Translations under genes and position numbers: made by a program | Notes under the pieces: generated by a model | What the model saw: only the letters and a program-made list of their open reading frames with translations | What the model was told of the DNA's origin: nothing | The model's database searches: none | Source: Panicum virgatum | Taxonomy: Eukaryota; Streptophyta; Magnoliopsida; Poales; Poaceae | Assembly: GCF_016808335.1 (NCBI RefSeq) | Contig: NC_053153.1 | Coordinates: 18,239,033 to 18,303,032, forward strand | DNA: 64,000 bases | Reading direction: 5' to 3' | Shown here: positions 23,858-36,400 of the stretch, one piece after another | Position numbering within the stretch: the first letter of the stretch is position 1 | Layout: every line of letters begins with the position of its first letter

Positions 23858-26772
23858 ATGGTGAAGAAAAGCAAGAAGGAGGCCAAGAAGGAGGGCAAGG
23901 CGGGCCAGCGGAAGAATGTCGAGAAGGACCCTGGGATCCCCAACGAGTGGCCCCCCTTCAAGGAGCAGGAGCTCGAGGCGCGCCGCGCGCAGGCGCTGCA
24001 GGAGCTTGAGCTCAAGAAGGAGGCGCGCAAGGAGAGGGTATGGCACCGGCCTCGCCATACCTGCCCTTCACAGTCCATCTGTTGTTACCATTGGCGATAT
24101 GCATGCTGTTGGACTGTTAGTTTGTGTCAGGAGCCAATACTATATATTCAGTCTTACAGCCGATTCCACCCTCCTGTTGGCTTAATTTCATCCTGCAAAT
24201 ATCTCTTGCTTAGATGCTTTGCTAATCAGTGTGCAATGTGAATATCTATCTTCAGTTTCGATTCAACCATGTCATCAGATTCATTGCCGTGCATTTCTGG
24301 ATAGCAACAACTCAGGTGCTGTCGTGTGGACACAAGGCGCTAATTTAGATAATGTATCATTCGGTAGATGACCTGCTGTCATTGGTGTCTGCCTTCAGAC
24401 TTTTGGCTCTAATTCTTGTTGCCTATTACAAAAAGCAAAAGAATTTAAAAAACATCTTGCTCTCTGTATTCTATATTTTCGTTTGTGAAAATTTCGACCA
24501 TTATTTTAATGGTTGGGTCTGAGTGGTAGTATCATAGGATGGCACTAAATATATTTTCTATAAAACTTTTGCATTCGCTCTGTTACAATCATGAACTTTC
24601 CTTGTGGTGGTTGAACAATGGTACATTTTATTTCCCCTTGTGGTGGTTGAACAATGGTACATTTTATGGCCCCCTTCTTAGGCTCGGAAGAGGAAGCTCG
24701 GGTTGCTTGAGGATGAGGACATTGCTAATTTGGCCTCTGCAGCTTCTGCGCAGGGCAGTGAGTTTGCACAAAAAGATGCAGAAAAAGAGAATGCTCCTTT
24801 AGCAGTGGCAAAGAACCATGGTAAAAATTTGTCACTCACTGGTGATTTAATTGGCCCACTTGATGCAGTTACATTGACTAAAGATGTGCCCCCAGATCAT
24901 TCAGAGAGGTCTTTCTACAAGGAACTTGTTAAAGTAATTGAAGCTTCTGATGTGGTTCTCGAGGTTCTTGATGCAAGGGACCCATTAGGAACCCGTTGCA
25001 TTGACATGGAAAATATGGTTAGGAAGGCTGACCCAAGCAAACGGATTGTGCTACTTCTGAACAAGATATGTATTATGGAGCACTTTATTAAGTTTAGATT
25101 TTACTCTTATAGTGATCTATATCTTCCTACATCCCAATTTCTGATTCTTGAATTCTAGATCTTGTTCCCAAGGAGGCGGTAGAGAAATGGCTTACGTATC
25201 TAAGAGAAGAAATGCCAACTGTTGCATTTAAGTGCAATACCCAAGAGCAGAGGACCAAGCTGGGATGGAAATCTTCGAAACTTGATAAAACAAGCAACAT
25301 CCCACAAAGCAGTGATTGTCTTGGTGCTGAGAATCTAATCCGATTACTCAAGAATTATTCCAGAAGCCATGAGGTAAATGATCATACTGTTCTCAGATAA
25401 TGTTTATGCATATCTAGCTTCGCTCATCTCTCATCTGGTTGACAAGTTGATTATTGTTGAGACTTAATTGTTAATTCTTATTCTGCAGCATCCTGTGTGC
25501 TTCACCACTTGACTTCATTATAATTTGGACCATCGCTTCCTCTTTCTTTCTTATGTGCCCTACTTTGTGTGAACCATACTACCATGTGGAAAAAATTAAC
25601 ATAATCATTTTGATTTTCAAGGGAAAGCTTCCTAATTTTGTATCTGGGTCTAGTGACTTAATGTGTGTCGTTTTAGTTTTATATGCAGTATCTTATCATG
25701 ACCGTTTGATTAGTTGTGTTTCCCTGCTTCAGTTTCTAGCTTGTTGGGATTCAATAATCCAAACTTTTGTTGCTCCTGTAGCCATTTAAATGTGCATATA
25801 GTGTTCTATTTTTTTGCCTTTTAGTTAAGTTTTGTTATTGGTGTGCTTGCAGCTCAAACTGGCAATTACAGTGGGTATTGTTGGGCTTCCTAATGTTGGC
25901 AAGAGCAGTCTGATCAACAGCTTGAAGAGGTCCAGAGTGGTTAATGTTGGTTCCACTCCAGGGGTAACTAGATCAATGCAAGAAGTTTAATTAGACAAGA
26001 AGGTGAAGTTGTTGGATTGTCCTGGTGTTGTTATGCTTAAATCTTTTAACAATGGTGTGTCCGTAGCCCTTCGCAACTGCAAAAGAGTTGAGAAAATGGA
26101 AGATCCAGTCAGTCCTGGTAAGGCTATTTTTCATGTTTCTCTGTCATTTCTGTTAGATTTGCTAAAGTTTTTCATTGTTTCTAGTTATAGCTTTATTTTG
26201 TTGATAATTAGATTGTACACAATATGACTAAAAGTGCAATACTTGACACGTTTCATTTTCTTTTGTTCTCTATCTATTTTTAATGCTTCTAGTTAAGGAG
26301 ATCCTAAGTCTTTGCCCACATGAGAAGCTGCTGTCTCTGTACAAGGTGCCAAGCTTTAGTTCAGTTGATGATTTCCTTCAGAAAATAGCAACACTCCGGG
26401 GGAAATTGAAAAAAGGTGGTGTAGTGGATGTTGAAGCTGCTGCAAGAATTGTGCTTCATGACTGGAATGAAGGTGTGGGTGTATGTTTGATATTCTTTAA
26501 TTAACTTTTCTTAATTATTTATGTCTTTAGTGACCTGACCCTCTTGACTCTTGTTTTTAGGTAAAATACCATATTATACGCTGCCACATAAAAGGAATGT
26601 TGGGAAGGACTCAGATGCAGTGATTATTTCAGAAGTTGGGAAATAATTTAATATTGATGAAATTTACAAAGCCGAGTCTTCTTATATTGGTGGTCTAAAA
26701 TCTATCGAGGATTTCCATCATATAGAGATTCCACTGAATGCTCCACCGGGGATCGAGGAAGAGATGCTGGAG
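23858..26772 (+). pseudogene. NSN1: Nucleostemin-like GTPase NSN1, disrupted and 3'-truncated
   Basis: Exon-like blocks: 23858-24037, 24682 to about 25070, 25159-25373, 25853-26117, 26293-26472, 26561-26772. They encode a Lys-rich basic N-terminus (MVKKSKKEAKKEGK) for nucleolar targeting, a coiled-coil region, and a circularly permuted GTPase in the order G4 (LLLNK, about 25055-25070), G1 (GLPNVGKSS, about 25886-25912) and G3 (DCPG, about 26012-26023). The RNA-interacting linker CPHEKLLSLYKVPSF and KGGVVDVEAAARIVLHDWNEG follow. This is the GNL3/NSN1 family, involved in ribosome biogenesis. Damage: TAA at 25988-25990 just after G1, TAA at 26644-26646, and loss of a proper GT donor after the LLLNK block (AACAAGATATGTATT). 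The conserved C-terminus is missing after 26772; a CACTA element begins 233 bp downstream. Confidence 0.85.
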
Positions 26773-27005
26773 GTAATATGTTTTACCGTAGTGGTTTTCC
26801 CTAAATTCAGCTGATTATTTACTATGATATTAAGTATATTTGATAGGCAGTTTTGTTCCTTGTGATTATTAATTCCTTGTAAATTTGAAGCCATTTTTTG
26901 TTTGAGTTCATGTCTGTGTGGTTCCTGGTGTGGTCTCAGCTCTATATACTCAGGTAGGAGATTTCGGCAATTCTGTTTGATCCACAAAATTTTTAATCAT
27001 CGGCG

Positions 27006-29086
27006 CACTATCGTAAATCAGACGTACGCCGTGTGCCTAGTGCCTACGGCTTCGTCGAGTGCCAGATGTCGGGCACTCTGCAAAGAGGACATTTGCCGAG
27101 TGCCAGATCCAAAGCACTCGGCAAAACCAGGGCACACGACATATCACCGTTTTACCTAGTGCCAGCACTTGGCAAAGTAGAGGCACACGGCATAGTGAAT
27201 ATGGTTGCCAGCCATCGTGCCGTGAATATGGTTGCTGGCCATCGCGCCGTTGTTTTGTTGCGGGTTTTGGAAACCTCCCCGTGCAGGGGAGGTGCTGCCA
27301 AAATTTTGAGCTGACCGTTGTGTTGGTCATTTTGCAGGAGCTAGGGGCTAGGTGTCGAACTGACCTCGAGCCGCCACTTTGCAGGACAGCAAGGTGAGAC
27401 ATACGTAGATTTCTTTCTTCCTTTTGATGTTCGTAGTTCACGTAACCCGGTTAGACGTCTCCCGTTCGAAAGAGGTACGGTTGGAAATATGCAGATCTTT
27501 GTATATTTGTGGCTGTATCTGTTTCGAATTGTCCACGTTCTTTGGACAGCCCGAGGATGCATAGATGGGTCAGTTTCTATGGTTTGCTCCGATCCGAGGT
27601 AGAGTTTCGGCACCATCTCCCTGTTGTTCTCCGGATACCAGTCTCCCTTCCAGGACGTGTATCTAGAGAACAGCGGGGAGGTGTTGTCGAAATTTTGTCT
27701 CGGATAGGAGTGGATCATGGAAACTGACTGCATCTACGCATCCTTGGGTGGGATTATGACCTATCTTCACCTATTAGATTGTAGGGACACCATCTACATG
27801 CATTTGATTTTGATAGTACTCACTGCTATCTTGGAGGATGAATGGCCGTGAGTGGATGTACACGGGGCGGCCAAGTCAGGCTAGCATGACCCATGAATGG
27901 ATTTACAAGACCAACGATTTCTTGGAAGGGGCATGGGCGCATGCTGAAGGAGCGAGTGTCATGTGGTGTCCCTGCAGCAGTTGTGCAAACAAGAAACGAA
28001 AGACAAAGAAAGTCATGGGCCAACATCTTTGCAAGTATGGATTTACGCCAGACTATACTTGGTGGACCTTTCATGGTGAAGCCCATCGTATGAGGGATGA
28101 GGTCGTGAGGCAACGCATCGATGATTGTGATGCAGATGGTGGGATTGCCAGTACGCTCACTCTCTCGCAGCTTCGGACAAGGACCACCAACTCGACCCCG
28201 CCTATACGCTCACGGCCTGATACTTCAGTGGCCAGCGTGTGCACAATCCAGGTTAGTTCCGTTTCATTCATCGGTCTTTGCTTTTTACGCACCTTTGCTT
28301 CGCATTGTAACATTGGGGTGAAATCTTGTAGGCCCAAATTGAGGAAGTGAGGAGGAAGCGGGAGGAGATCGAGGCGAGGTTGGAGCAGGAGCGGAAGTTG
28401 AGGGAGGAGCAGGAGCTGAGGTGGCACCAGGAGTGGGAGAGGATGTTCGCCTACATGCAAGGTCTTAGCGCGGCTGTAAACTATCAACCGCCGCCGATGG
28501 TGCCATGGCCTCCACCTGGCGCTGCAGTCACTCCTGTGAGTATGAATGTATTTGCTTGCATGTGCATACGATAAATATTGACTCGAAAATGTAATCTTGT
28601 TTATTCTCCTTTTTGCAGAATCAATCGGGGGCGGCACCGAATGAGCCTCCGGACGAACACTCGTCGTCGACGCAGTGGCCAGCTTGGGGATCTGACAGGT
28701 GATAGGTATTGTTCAGCTCTGTACTTGTGCTTGTTGGCCTCTGGACTATATGTTGGACTTGTGGATGTTGGACCTGTGGTTCGATGTTGGCCTTCTGGAT
28801 GTTAGACTTGTGCTTGTGGATGTTCAACTTGCATTTGTGGACTAAAGTTGAACATTATGTGATATGTATACTATACGTGCGATGTTTGTGATGGATGTGC
28901 CATATATATGATATAATAACTGTCTGATGTATATATTGTTCTATGTTTGATGTTTGAATGAGTGGGGCTCATAAACACGAGAAAACAACAAAAAAAAAGA
29001 AAAACAAGTCACTTTGCGAGTGCATTTATCATGTCACTCGGCAAAGCTGGCTTTCCCAGGTTTATGGGGAATCACTTTGCCAACTA
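27006..29086 (+). mobile_element. CACTA (En/Spm-type) deletion derivative, right end truncated
   Basis: The left end starts CACTATCGTAAATC at 27006. Subterminal repeats of the grass CACTA type follow on both orientations (TTTGCCGAGTGCC about 27089, GCACTCGGCAAAACC about 27115, ACTTGGCAAAG about 27167). On the right, CACTTTGCGAGTGC, CACTCGGCAAAG and CACTTTGCC occur at about 29011-29081. No terminal TAGTG is found, so the right terminus appears lost near the stop codon of the adjacent FRIGIDA-like gene. The interior encodes a small three-exon transposon protein (27838-28702). Confidence 0.75.
27838..28702 (+). CDS. CACTA-encoded protein: transposase-associated domain plus C-terminal coiled coil, no catalytic core
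   Basis: Three exons with good GT-AG borders keep one frame: 27838-28251, 28332-28535 and 28619-28702 (702 nt, 233 residues). Residues 1 to about 85 match the transposase-associated domain of En/Spm transposons: REWMYTGRPS, then a Cys-rich CPCSSCAN, VMGQHLCKYGF and a YTWWTFHGE motif. Residues about 139-185 form a charged coiled coil (EEVRRKREEIEARLEQERKL), followed by a Pro-rich segment (YQPPPMVPWPPPGA). The DDE catalytic region that normally separates these parts is absent, so the protein could at most bind DNA or interact with full transposase. A terminal-exon donor could be mis-assigned; expression is unknown. Confidence 0.6.
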
Positions 29087-32000
29087 CTACTCTGTACGTT
29101 GAGATGGAAAACGATCATATTTTCGAATTCCTGAAAATGGTTGGCCGCACTGATTGTGAATTCCTGGCCTGACATATGAAGATAGCCTCAGGCATTTATT
29201 CAGTTCCTTCTGTTTCTGCCTGCGTTGCTTTCTCTTGCGATTCTTACTACCTTGCTTTCTCCCTTTTCGATTTCGACACACCCACCCCTGTTCTTGTTGA
29301 TTTTGAAGGTGCTGTTGCTCCTCTTCTGGCATTTGCTGCAGCTCTTGTAGCGTTTGCTGCTGCTGCTCCTCCTCCAGTGGCATTTGTAGTAGCTCGTGAT
29401 ACTGCTCTTTAAAATTGTGCTCCTGATGTGTACTTGAAATTAAGGCTGAAACACCTGTTAGACTTTGCTGCTTGTCTGCATACTTGTGTAACAAGTGGGT
29501 AATTTCTGCCTTGATGCTGTTACAATGGGCAGGATCGATATTGCAGCCATCAATTGCACTCCAAGAAAATATTAGAGCATTGACCTTTTTTGCCATCACT
29601 TGATTCTGCCGAAGGATGTTGCAACAGCGTTAAAACAGTTAAAAGTATTACATGTATATATCAGTATGTGGAAGCGGCAATTTATCCAGGAAGAGTTTCT
29701 TTTTTTTTCCCGAGAAAGGAAGAGGTTCTGTAGTTATTTTTCTCGTAAAGTGAGCAACACAGCTTGTAGAAAGAAAACAAAAATACAGAATATGTGAGGA
29801 ACAACCTATCCTTTCGTTAAGAAGGATGACATCCAATATTTGACACAATCGGGACCCAAACCTATCTGGTGGAAGTGCACACCAAACCTAGTTTAATACC
29901 TCAAATGCACCGCTTCAAGATTTGTCAAAATTTAGCTTCTGAAAAGCATGAAATTGTGCTGTCTTTTTAAAAACAAAAATCCAAAAATTCTTAAAGTAAA
30001 AAAGGAAAAAACTACTACACTAGTTCAAATGCTAAAATATATAAATGTTCAATTTCATATGTCTGATTAGCATAACTAGACATCCTTTCCAAGAAATAGA
30101 ACTAACCAGAGACTCCAGTGTATAGCTTTCTTTGCTTAGTATGTCTTCAGCAATCTTCTTGGCATTCTCAACATAATCACTCATGATGGTAAGTGGAGGA
30201 TATTTGTGTGTCAAATTGAATGTACGTGCCAATTTGATAGCATCAAGTGGCTGCCCATTTTCGATGAAATGATTGATTGAATCTGCAGAAGGATGAATTA
30301 AACATTAGCAACAAAACTTGGTAAACCAACAGGAGAGTGGTATCCTTCAAGTTCCACAAGCTTTGTAATTAGAAAATTTAATATTGAAGTCTGTAAAAGT
30401 ACAAAAAGTTCAAAAGAGGCTCTACAACAAGAAATAACTGCAAATACGACACTGGAAGAAAAGGCAGCAACAGAGCATAATGTAGCTTGACATAAATCAT
30501 ATATCATCCAGGTGTCTGTGTCTGAAATATGCCATTATCAGTACTAAACAAGCACAAATACTTGAGTGACAGAAATGTCAATTTGACAACAGCATCCATA
30601 AATGTGAATTTCTTACTGAAAAAGAAAGAAAGTACATATCACTACAATGGAAGGGAATGAATTGAAATACTCCGCGGTTTGTTTCTCAATGCCATTGCAA
30701 TCCAGTTATAACTTCGAGCAACTAAGATTGGCACCACATTAGCACTTAAGCTATCATATATCCAGTTTATCATCCTAGAAATTACTCTGTTTGACTTCTC
30801 TCTGTGTCCTGGCTTGTTTATAGTTCCCACAGTTTCCTGCTTAATTTAGGAAATGCATATAGGGGGGATGATACCTACAGATGGTCATAGTCTCCTATCT
30901 TCATGGGTATCGTAGAGGGCAGAAAAGGATGGATGCTACGGTTCATGCTTGAACTCTTAAGCGGTTAAAATGTGGTTAGCTGGGAGACAATTACGGAGAG
31001 CATTGGTTGGTTACTTGGTTGGCAATTGGCATCTCCCTGAAGAGCAGCAAGCTTATGCAATTCTGAGCAGTGTGATTTATGAATCACAGTTCACAAGTTA
31101 ACTACAACATGCAGGTGAACGTTCACCTGCACGCATTTGCGTCGTAGCATACGTTAACTACAGCATTTGAGGTAGTCAAATTCAGCAGTGAGATTCGTGG
31201 AACCATACCGGTCATCTTTTTGATCAGGCCAAGGCGCTTGCAGAGCTCGACGCAGTCGTCCTTCATCTGGGGCGCGAGATTGCCAAAGAGACGTGTGATC
31301 TCATCAACATCGAACTCCAGGACAATGTTGTAAGAAGCAAGGAAGGAGAGAAGACCCCATCCGGCCATCCGGCTCATGTCCCAGCCACTCCAAGGCTTCC
31401 CGACCACCATCTCCTTCCAGCCCCTCGCCACCCGCTCGGCCTGCTCCAGCTCGTCCGCCGACGGCGCGGCGAGGCGGGGCACGCATTCGATCAGCGCGAC
31501 GCAGTTTCCCCAGAACCGGTTCGTCTTGCGCACCGCCGAGGCCAGGAATCCCCCGACGGCGCGGACGAGGGTGGCGTGCGGGTCCGCGGCGCCGAGCAGC
31601 GCCGGGAGGAACTCGCGCCGCGCGCGGAGGGAGCTCCTGCCGCTGAGGCACAGCAGGCCCACCAGCGTGGAGGGGTCCGCCGCGATGGCTCTCGCCAGAG
31701 CCGTCTCTTCGCCGCCGACGGCTGTGGCGCGCGGACGCGGCAACTCCCCATCCTCCGGCTCGTCGTCCTCTCCGCCGTCTCGGTCTGCGCTCGCGTTCTC
31801 TGCGTCCCCTTCCTCCATCATCTCGGTATCGTCGTCGCCTAGCAGGGGAGACCCCCCGGTCGCCCCCGTGGAATCCTCCTCGCCGTCGTCTTGCTCTCGA
31901 GACGGCACGATTGCCACCGCCTCCACCCGCTCGCTCGCCGCCTCGTCACCTTCTCGGCCGGGAAGCGCAATGGATGCCTCCCGGACCTCCCCCTCCTCCT

Positions 32001-32463
32001 CCTCCACGCGTTCCTGGTCCAAGGGCGCGCTCTCGCCCTCCTCCCCTTCCTCGGCATTGCTACCTTGCCCCTCCTCCCACGCGCCGCGCTCACCGCGGCG
32101 TTCCAAGTCCTGCTCCCGCTGCTCCTCCTGCTCCAGGTACTCGACAAGGTTACCAGTAGTGGCCGGGCCCGCGCCGTCTGCGGATACGGCTGCGGCGTCG
32201 GCGGCGTGTGGGGAGCCGAGCTCGAAATGGCCGAAGTGGGCGGCCACGGACGCGAGGTGCGCGTCGAGGTCCTCCCAGCGGAAGGGGACGGGGACCGGGG
32301 AGCAGGCGGCGAGGCGGTCGAAGGCCTCCCGGAGGTGCCGCCTCTTGCCCCGGAGCGCGGCGACGGCCGCCTCGAGCTCCGCCGCCTGCGTCGCCATCGC
32401 CGCCGCGGGCCGGGCGGGAGCGCGAACCGGCGGCAGCGACGTGGGCGTTGGTTGGAACTCCAT
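29087..32463 (-). CDS. FRIGIDA-like protein A
   Basis: Exons (minus strand): 32463-31209, 30282-30107 and 29605-29087, phase-consistent, 649 residues. The start is uncertain: ATGs also lie at 32496 and 32397; the last gives MATQAAELEAAVAAL, closest to the paralogues. Order: coiled coil and REAFDRLAACSP-type leader with WEDLDAHL (about 22-95); an acidic, low-complexity linker to about 255; the FRIGIDA domain (about 255-478; FLPALLGAADPHATLVRAVGGF, LASYNIVLEFDVDEITRLFG, LGLIKKMTG, FNLTHKYPPLTIMSDYVENAKK); then a Gln/Glu- and Lys-rich tail (QQQQTLQELQQMPEEEQQHL). FRIGIDA-domain proteins are nuclear scaffolds, some promoting FLC-type transcription; the role here is inferred. The tail lacks the YPAQPGWPG block of B, C and D, and the stop lies at the edge of the CACTA element. 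Confidence 0.85.
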
Positions 32464-32540
32464 TTCGCTTCGCGTGACCGCCACACAAACCTCCACTTGG
32501 CTTCCCTTTCGGTTTTGATTTCGGCAGTGCTACTACCAAA

Positions 32541-32888
32541 GGCGCTGTTTGGTTTTTTTTAGAATGGGCTAGAACACAGTTAAAACTACTAATTATGATG
32601 TTAAATAAAGTCAGTTTACAAAACCAACTTCAGAACCCCCGTGCTAGGAATCCTGAAAATTCTAATGAGGCCTTTGACCGCGTGATTTGATGATAGTTAC
32701 TGTAACATCATTATAGCTAATCATCGATTAATTACCATCATTAGATTCGTCGTGAATAGTTACACTCATCCCTAAAAAATTTTTGCAAATAGATTTCATT
32801 TAATACTCCATGCATACGAGATTTTTTTTTTCAGAAAACGTGCGCGCTAGAAATCTAGAATGGCCACGCCGAACCAAATACAAGCACC
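32541..32888. mobile_element. Tourist-like MITE just upstream of FRIGIDA-like gene A
   Basis: The left end GGCGCTGTTTGGTTTT and the reverse-complemented right end, GGTGCTTGTATTTGGTTC, are degenerate inverted repeats. The interior contains TTAAATAAAGTCAGTTTAC, GAGGCCTTTGACCGCGTGA and CATTAGATTCGTCGTGAA, as in the copy at 12006-12319. It lies 78 bp upstream of the chosen ATG and therefore in the proximal promoter. The target duplication is not clear. Confidence 0.7.
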
Positions 32889-33206
32889 GTCTGGATCATG
32901 AGCTCTTCACTCCGTGAGTGATTTTTTCTTTACAATAACGTACGTGCCAAACCATTCTCCTCTAAATGGAAAAGGAAAAACGATGCCACTTCTATGCTTG
33001 ACAGTGCATGCATTGCATACCCCACCCAGTCTACGAAGTTCATCAACAAGGCCAACGTTAGCGATTGGCAACCGCTCCAAATTTGTATGCAAATGTTACG
33101 AACAGAATTGCTAGCTAACATGGGGTTCGTTCACTACAGCAAAGGAACAAAAAAACCACTGATGACAGAACAAAACGCTACCATGCTGTTTTATTTTGTT
33201 TCTTTT

Positions 33207-33260
33207 TTTTTCAGGGAAGGGCCTTGCCCGAATTTCATTGCTTTTGGGTAACGAAATTAC
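33207..33260 (-). repeat. Short LINE-like 3' tail remnant
   Basis: The minus strand reads AAATTCGGGCAAGGCCCTTC followed by CTGAAAAAAAAA, the form of many grass LINE 3' ends with a poly-A tract. Only about 50 bp can be assigned. Confidence 0.35.
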
Positions 33261-33413
33261 AAAGTTCGACACAGTTTCCACCAAGAAGAGGTTAAACCAA
33301 CAACTGAAACCTCTATACATGGCCAACGAAACTCGAAAGGACTCCCCCTCCCCTGCACAGGGCTCAACTCTGCAGGGCGAAGTTACTAAGCAATCCAGTG
33401 CAGAACTTCTATG

Positions 33414-36400
33414 CTATCTGGGACAGAACGGAGGGTGAGGGCGAGCGTTCAAAAAGAAAGGGTGAGGGGGGAAAGGACAAAATGGCGGAACCATATACTG
33501 AGGTGGTTGCGGTTGCGTTGCGAGTGGCCTTCCTTGAGCTCCAGGCCAACCTGGCTGGGCAGGGTAACTGTCAATTCCAGGCATTGCGGCATACGGTGGA
33601 CAACCAAAGTTTTGGATCTGGGCTACATTTGGAACCAGAGGAACGGTGGTTGCTGGTAGATTAAGAGTAGCCTCCCTTGGTCGTTTGGCATCCTGTTGCT
33701 GCTGTGTCACTGGCACTATATTTTCTTGTTGAAGCAGTGGATGCTGCTCCCCTTGAATTAACTTGTTTTGATTCAGTTTCTGCAGCTGCTCGCTGTGTTG
33801 TCCCTCATGGCGCTCCTGCTCCTCTTTCTTGCGCTTCTTGTTGATCTGCCTATGCTCCTTTGCGTATTTACCTAGCAGATATCCACTTTCTGCCATGATA
33901 GCACGGCGTTGGCTAGAATCAGTGAGTTCCTTCTCAGCTAGATGACGTGCAATCCACAGATTGTTTTTAACTTCCTTCGGTGTAGCCAAGTCCTGCGCAT
34001 AGACATAGGTAGATGCAAAACCATCAAACTAACATACAACAATGTACAAGACCCACCTCTTGGATGGGGTGGGGGATTTTTGAGAGTACGAGTCCACCCA
34101 CAGCAATTCAAATCCAGATGCCACATCTATACACAAGCATGAATAACTCCCTAATAAAAACAGCGGTCAGACATGACCTCATAGGGGCGTGATATGCGTG
34201 TGTGATGCAAGTGCAGTATGTGTACATGCATAAGTCTTCCTACTTACCTGTAAATGTAAATAAAGGGAGGCAAAAAAAGAAAAGAAAGTAATATAGGTGA
34301 CAAAAAACAGATTTGTTGGATAAATACACATTTATATTTAGTTATCTACAACAGAACTTGTCCAAAATTCTGTAGTGCTATGTAAAAATTAGAAAATTAC
34401 TACCCCTGACTATGGTGATCACTGAAATACTTTTGTTTTTAGAGTCGTATAAGGGGTAGTGCATACCAAAGAAGTATGCTTGACCTTTTCAAGTAATCCC
34501 TTCAGAAGAGAAAATAGAGGATACGTGTCTTCCAAATTAAAAGCTTGTACAATATGAAAAGCTTCGATATGCTGCTCATTTCCAATCAGATAGTCAATTA
34601 AATCTGCAGAAAAGATGAAGGCAGGAAGAAAATATTAATAAGCAGGCCAACCCTTGCACTGCAAATGAGGGAAAGACATGGAGATAAATGTCTACAGCCC
34701 GGTTAACATAAAAAGGAAATGCATACAAGATAGAGGCTAGTACATTTAATATTGTCTAGCAGCACATAAAAACAGTAGCGAAAGTCCAAATGATGGCTCA
34801 GCACTAAGCATACAAACATGCATTAGCAGAGACAGACTATCAACTGATTGTCCATACTGATATTGTTCCTGAGCAAGATATAGTTTGAACCAAAAATTCA
34901 CCAAGCATACCCATATAAGTTATACCACTTGGGCAGATATCATGTGAGATTCAATCGATTAATGAAATAGTTTTTGTTCACAGAATTCAGGCTTTTTCAT
35001 GCAATGTATTTACAAATGACAAGCTGGCAGCAAAGGGAAGCATGTCAGCACTCCAGGGAACAGCCTCATTAAGGCACAACACCAAAGAACCACAAGGTGA
35101 ACATAGTTGGGGCAAATGCTTTCATGAATCACTCTTTGTTCACAAGTCTAGCATGCCCCCAGAATCCCAGATCAGTGACAACTATATTTTCATATATCAT
35201 TAAAATAATAATTGGATGTATATTGTACATATACTGGACTGATCTTTGATACTTATATTGACTACTAAACATGGTGAATCCATTGGGAATCATCGAAATA
35301 CCCCTTAGGAGCCAGGCACATCTTCATATATGTCAACAAGAAGCACAATGAGTCTCAATTAGAATTTAAGAATTCAAAAGAAGATAGGTAACTTTCTTCG
35401 GTGTTTAATGTGAAATTCAGGGCAGAAGCATCAGAATGGTTGACACCTACCACCTGGTGATGTCTGAGATGCTGCTATCAATGGTGAAATAAAGGTGCTG
35501 TGTCTAGAAAGTAGAAACCAAAATTTGGTTTTTGCAGCCTTTCCAATTGGTTTTTATCACACAACATTTCATATATCTATTATGAATGAACAACCTGCTT
35601 GCAAGAAGTATTTCCATGCTTTTGCAGGAATGTGGTCATTAATAGTCAAGCTGCTAAGGTGCTGTAATATGACCACAAGGCAAAAAATTGTAGCAGCACT
35701 TTCACTCAACCTAAGCTTGCCAAACATTATTGAAAATCCATAAAAGTAACAATTCTGTAAACTATAAAATGTAGCGCATCAAACATGGAAAAGGAATGCA
35801 TTATTCACTTCCATGTATTTTCGGCTGTTCAATGATAGCCAGAAAAGAGGGGTTAAAACTTATGCAGATATATCAAACATAGAAGGCACCATATAAATGG
35901 TACCTGTTCACCATCAAGCAGTGGAGATGAGAATTGATAATATCATAAGTCAATATAATGTGAATATGTGGTGGAATAACCCTTTATGGGCAGAATTGCA
36001 GAAAGACAAAACACTAAACGTACTATAACTAAGAATGGTGAAAGGATACATCCATACCTGTGATCCTATCTGTGAGCCCAAGATCCTTGCAAAAGTTCAC
36101 AGTGTTTTTCTTAATATTTTTATGATGGACCATAGCAAAGATACGGATGATCTCATGAATATTGAATTCAGATACAATATTATAAGATATGAGGAAATGG
36201 AGAAAGCCCCAAGCAGCCAGCAAGTCAAGTTCCCCACAAGAACCCTTCCCGTCGATCATTTCCTTCCAATCCTTTGCCACCAACTTGGCCTCCTCTGTTG
36301 TGTCTGCAGAAGGTTTGACAGATGCCATAGACAACCAAATAATCAGCCTGACACATTTCAACCCGACCTTGGCACACTCGAACTTCTTGCTGGATAGGAA

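Noticed and set aside
31376..32562. Plus-strand open frames of up to 380 residues opposite FRIGIDA-like A exon 1
   Set aside because: Ser/Pro/Arg-rich antisense readings of an acidic, GC-rich exon. They lack domains and end with the exon.
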